The translations under genes and the position numbers were made by a program. The notes beneath the pieces are model-generated. The model searched no databases. It had not been told where the DNA came from and saw only the letters and a program-made list of their open reading frames with translations. From NCBI RefSeq assembly GCF_014645895.1, contig NZ_BMMP01000015.1, positions 1 to 64,000 of the forward strand: a stretch of DNA of 64,000 nt, in the 5' to 3' direction. This DNA is from Streptomyces daqingensis. GTDB lineage: Bacteria; Actinomycetota; Actinomycetes; Streptomycetales; Streptomycetaceae. Shown in pieces: positions 63,340 through 64,000 of this stretch (positions are counted from its first letter, which is position 1; each line of letters begins with the position of its first letter).

Positions 63340-64000
63340 ATGCGCACATTAAAGCTGCTGTTCGCCGCCGTGCTGGCGTTCGTGGCCGTGGCCTTCACAG
63401 CACCAGGGTCACATGCGGCCGAGGGTAAATATGTCGCTCTGGGAGATTCGTACACCGTCGCGGTAGGCACCAATACCTACGACAACCCGGACGACGCCTG
63501 CCGGCGCGGCCCCACCTCCTACACCAGGCTGTGGGCCGCCGCGCACCCGAACGTCGGTTTCGTGGAAGCGGCGTGCTCCGGCGCGACCACGGCAGACGTG
63601 CTCAGCACGCAGGTCGGCCAGCTGACCGCGGACACGTCCCTGGTGACTGTTCAGGTCGGCGGCAACGACGTCGGTTTCGTCGACGTTCTGAAGAACTGCA
63701 TTCTCACCGCGGACGACGACGACTGCCTGGCAGGGGTCGAAGCGGCAAAGGCAGCTGCGAACAGCCAGCTGTCCCCGCAGCTTTCGAAGACGTACGCGGC
63801 CGTTCGCGCTGCCGCGCCGTCCGCGAAAGTCATCGTCGTCGGATATCCCCGGCTCTACACAATTGGAGGTGACTGCGGCATTCTCGGCCTCAGCGACAAG
63901 GAGCGCACCGCTCTGAACTCCGCGGCCGACACGCTTGCCGAGATCATGTCCGCGCGTTCGAAGGAAGCAGGCTTCACTTTCCTCGACGCGCGTCCTGTGT
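63340..64000 (+). CDS. Secreted SGNH/GDSL hydrolase (partial, runs off the window)
   Basis: The first 220 codons of an exported lipase/esterase-like protein. The signal peptide is at 1-26 with cleavage likely after SHA. The catalytic GDS block is ALGDSYTVAVG (Ser37), and the oxyanion block VQVGGNDVGF follows. Cysteine pairs (DACRRG, EAACSG, KNCIL, DDCLAG, GDCGI) suggest disulfides, as in Streptomyces secreted lipases. The fourth codon is TTA, a rare Leu codon in Streptomyces read by the bldA tRNA. The catalytic His-containing end is outside the window. Codon use is less GC-rich than the neighbours. Confidence 0.85.
   Translation, partial: MRTLKLLFAAVLAFVAVAFTAPGSHAAEGKYVALGDSYTVAVGTNTYDNPDDACRRGPTSYTRLWAAAHPNVGFVEAACSGATTADVLSTQVGQLTADTSLVTVQVGGNDVGFVDVLKNCILTADDDDCLAGVEAAKAAANSQLSPQLSKTYAAVRAAAPSAKVIVVGYPRLYTIGGDCGILGLSDKERTALNSAADTLAEIMSARSKEAGFTFLDARPV

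Overview
The window is very GC-rich, has strong third-position GC bias, uses many GTG starts, and is packed with actinomycete-type genes. The gene content points to Streptomyces or a close relative: Dxs, coproporphyrin-branch heme enzymes, Rok7B7-like and NgcEFG-like sugar genes, an aconitase with an N-terminal-type MarR operator upstream, an XRE-MurA fusion, DUF3000, DUF3099 and DUF6099. As far as I remember the S. coelicolor map, much of the order matches the SCO6045-to-SCO5970 interval read backwards, so most of this is conserved chromosomal core with a few local insertions and decays.

Layout. 75-1585: a small ABC exporter. 1644-5801: a PTH2-type hydrolase, an MNIO/DUF692 enzyme with a partner protein, and a secreted alpha/beta-hydrolase. 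5824-10629: the heme genes chdC, cgoX and hemE, split by a divergent CoA-disulfide-reductase-like flavoprotein. 10858-14289: DUF3000, a LuxR-type response regulator, RNase D and a small membrane protein. 14439-17806: the fatty-acid beta-oxidation pair fadA-fadB. 17908-22268: DedA, a GT39-like glycosyltransferase and dxs. 22597-30935: xylose-type xylFGH, a ROK repressor and the chitosaccharide-type importer ngcEFG, all on the minus strand. 31268-36151: aconitase divergent from an XRE-MurA fusion. 36414-39003: a TPM-like membrane protein followed by a decayed ECF sigma factor and a decayed membrane-protein gene. 39178-42458: a ferritin-like protein, an ArsR-type regulator coupled to a PEP-mutase-family enzyme, and a GNAT.

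42568-53347 looks like a CoA-thioester route for an aromatic acid. It has RidA, acyl-CoA dehydrogenase, aryl-CoA ligase, a PaaX-family regulator, a fused flavin monooxygenase/old-yellow-enzyme protein resembling 2-aminobenzoyl-CoA (or salicylyl-CoA) hydroxylases, and an enoyl-CoA hydratase. In its middle (47131-49534) sits the most unusual object in the window: a DUF222/HNH endonuclease gene enclosed by two inverted copies, about 97% identical, of a 356-357 bp strongly G/T-skewed repeat with guanine-quadruplex motifs at the outer ends.

53584-64000: a TauE/SafE permease; the arginine deiminase pathway pair arcA-arcB separated by a 103-bp tandem repeat made from the arcA 3' end; homocysteine methyltransferase and an F420-type oxidoreductase; DUF6099; a MazG-ATPase pair; a SpoIIE-type phosphatase; and a truncated secreted GDSL hydrolase with a TTA codon at position 4.

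Recurring themes are short tandem duplications of gene 3' ends (rnd, murA, arcA), a set of genes whose -10 box lies 6-7 nt before the start codon (probable leaderless mRNAs), and several clean operator-like palindromes. All starts, repeats and identities were read by eye; no database search was possible.
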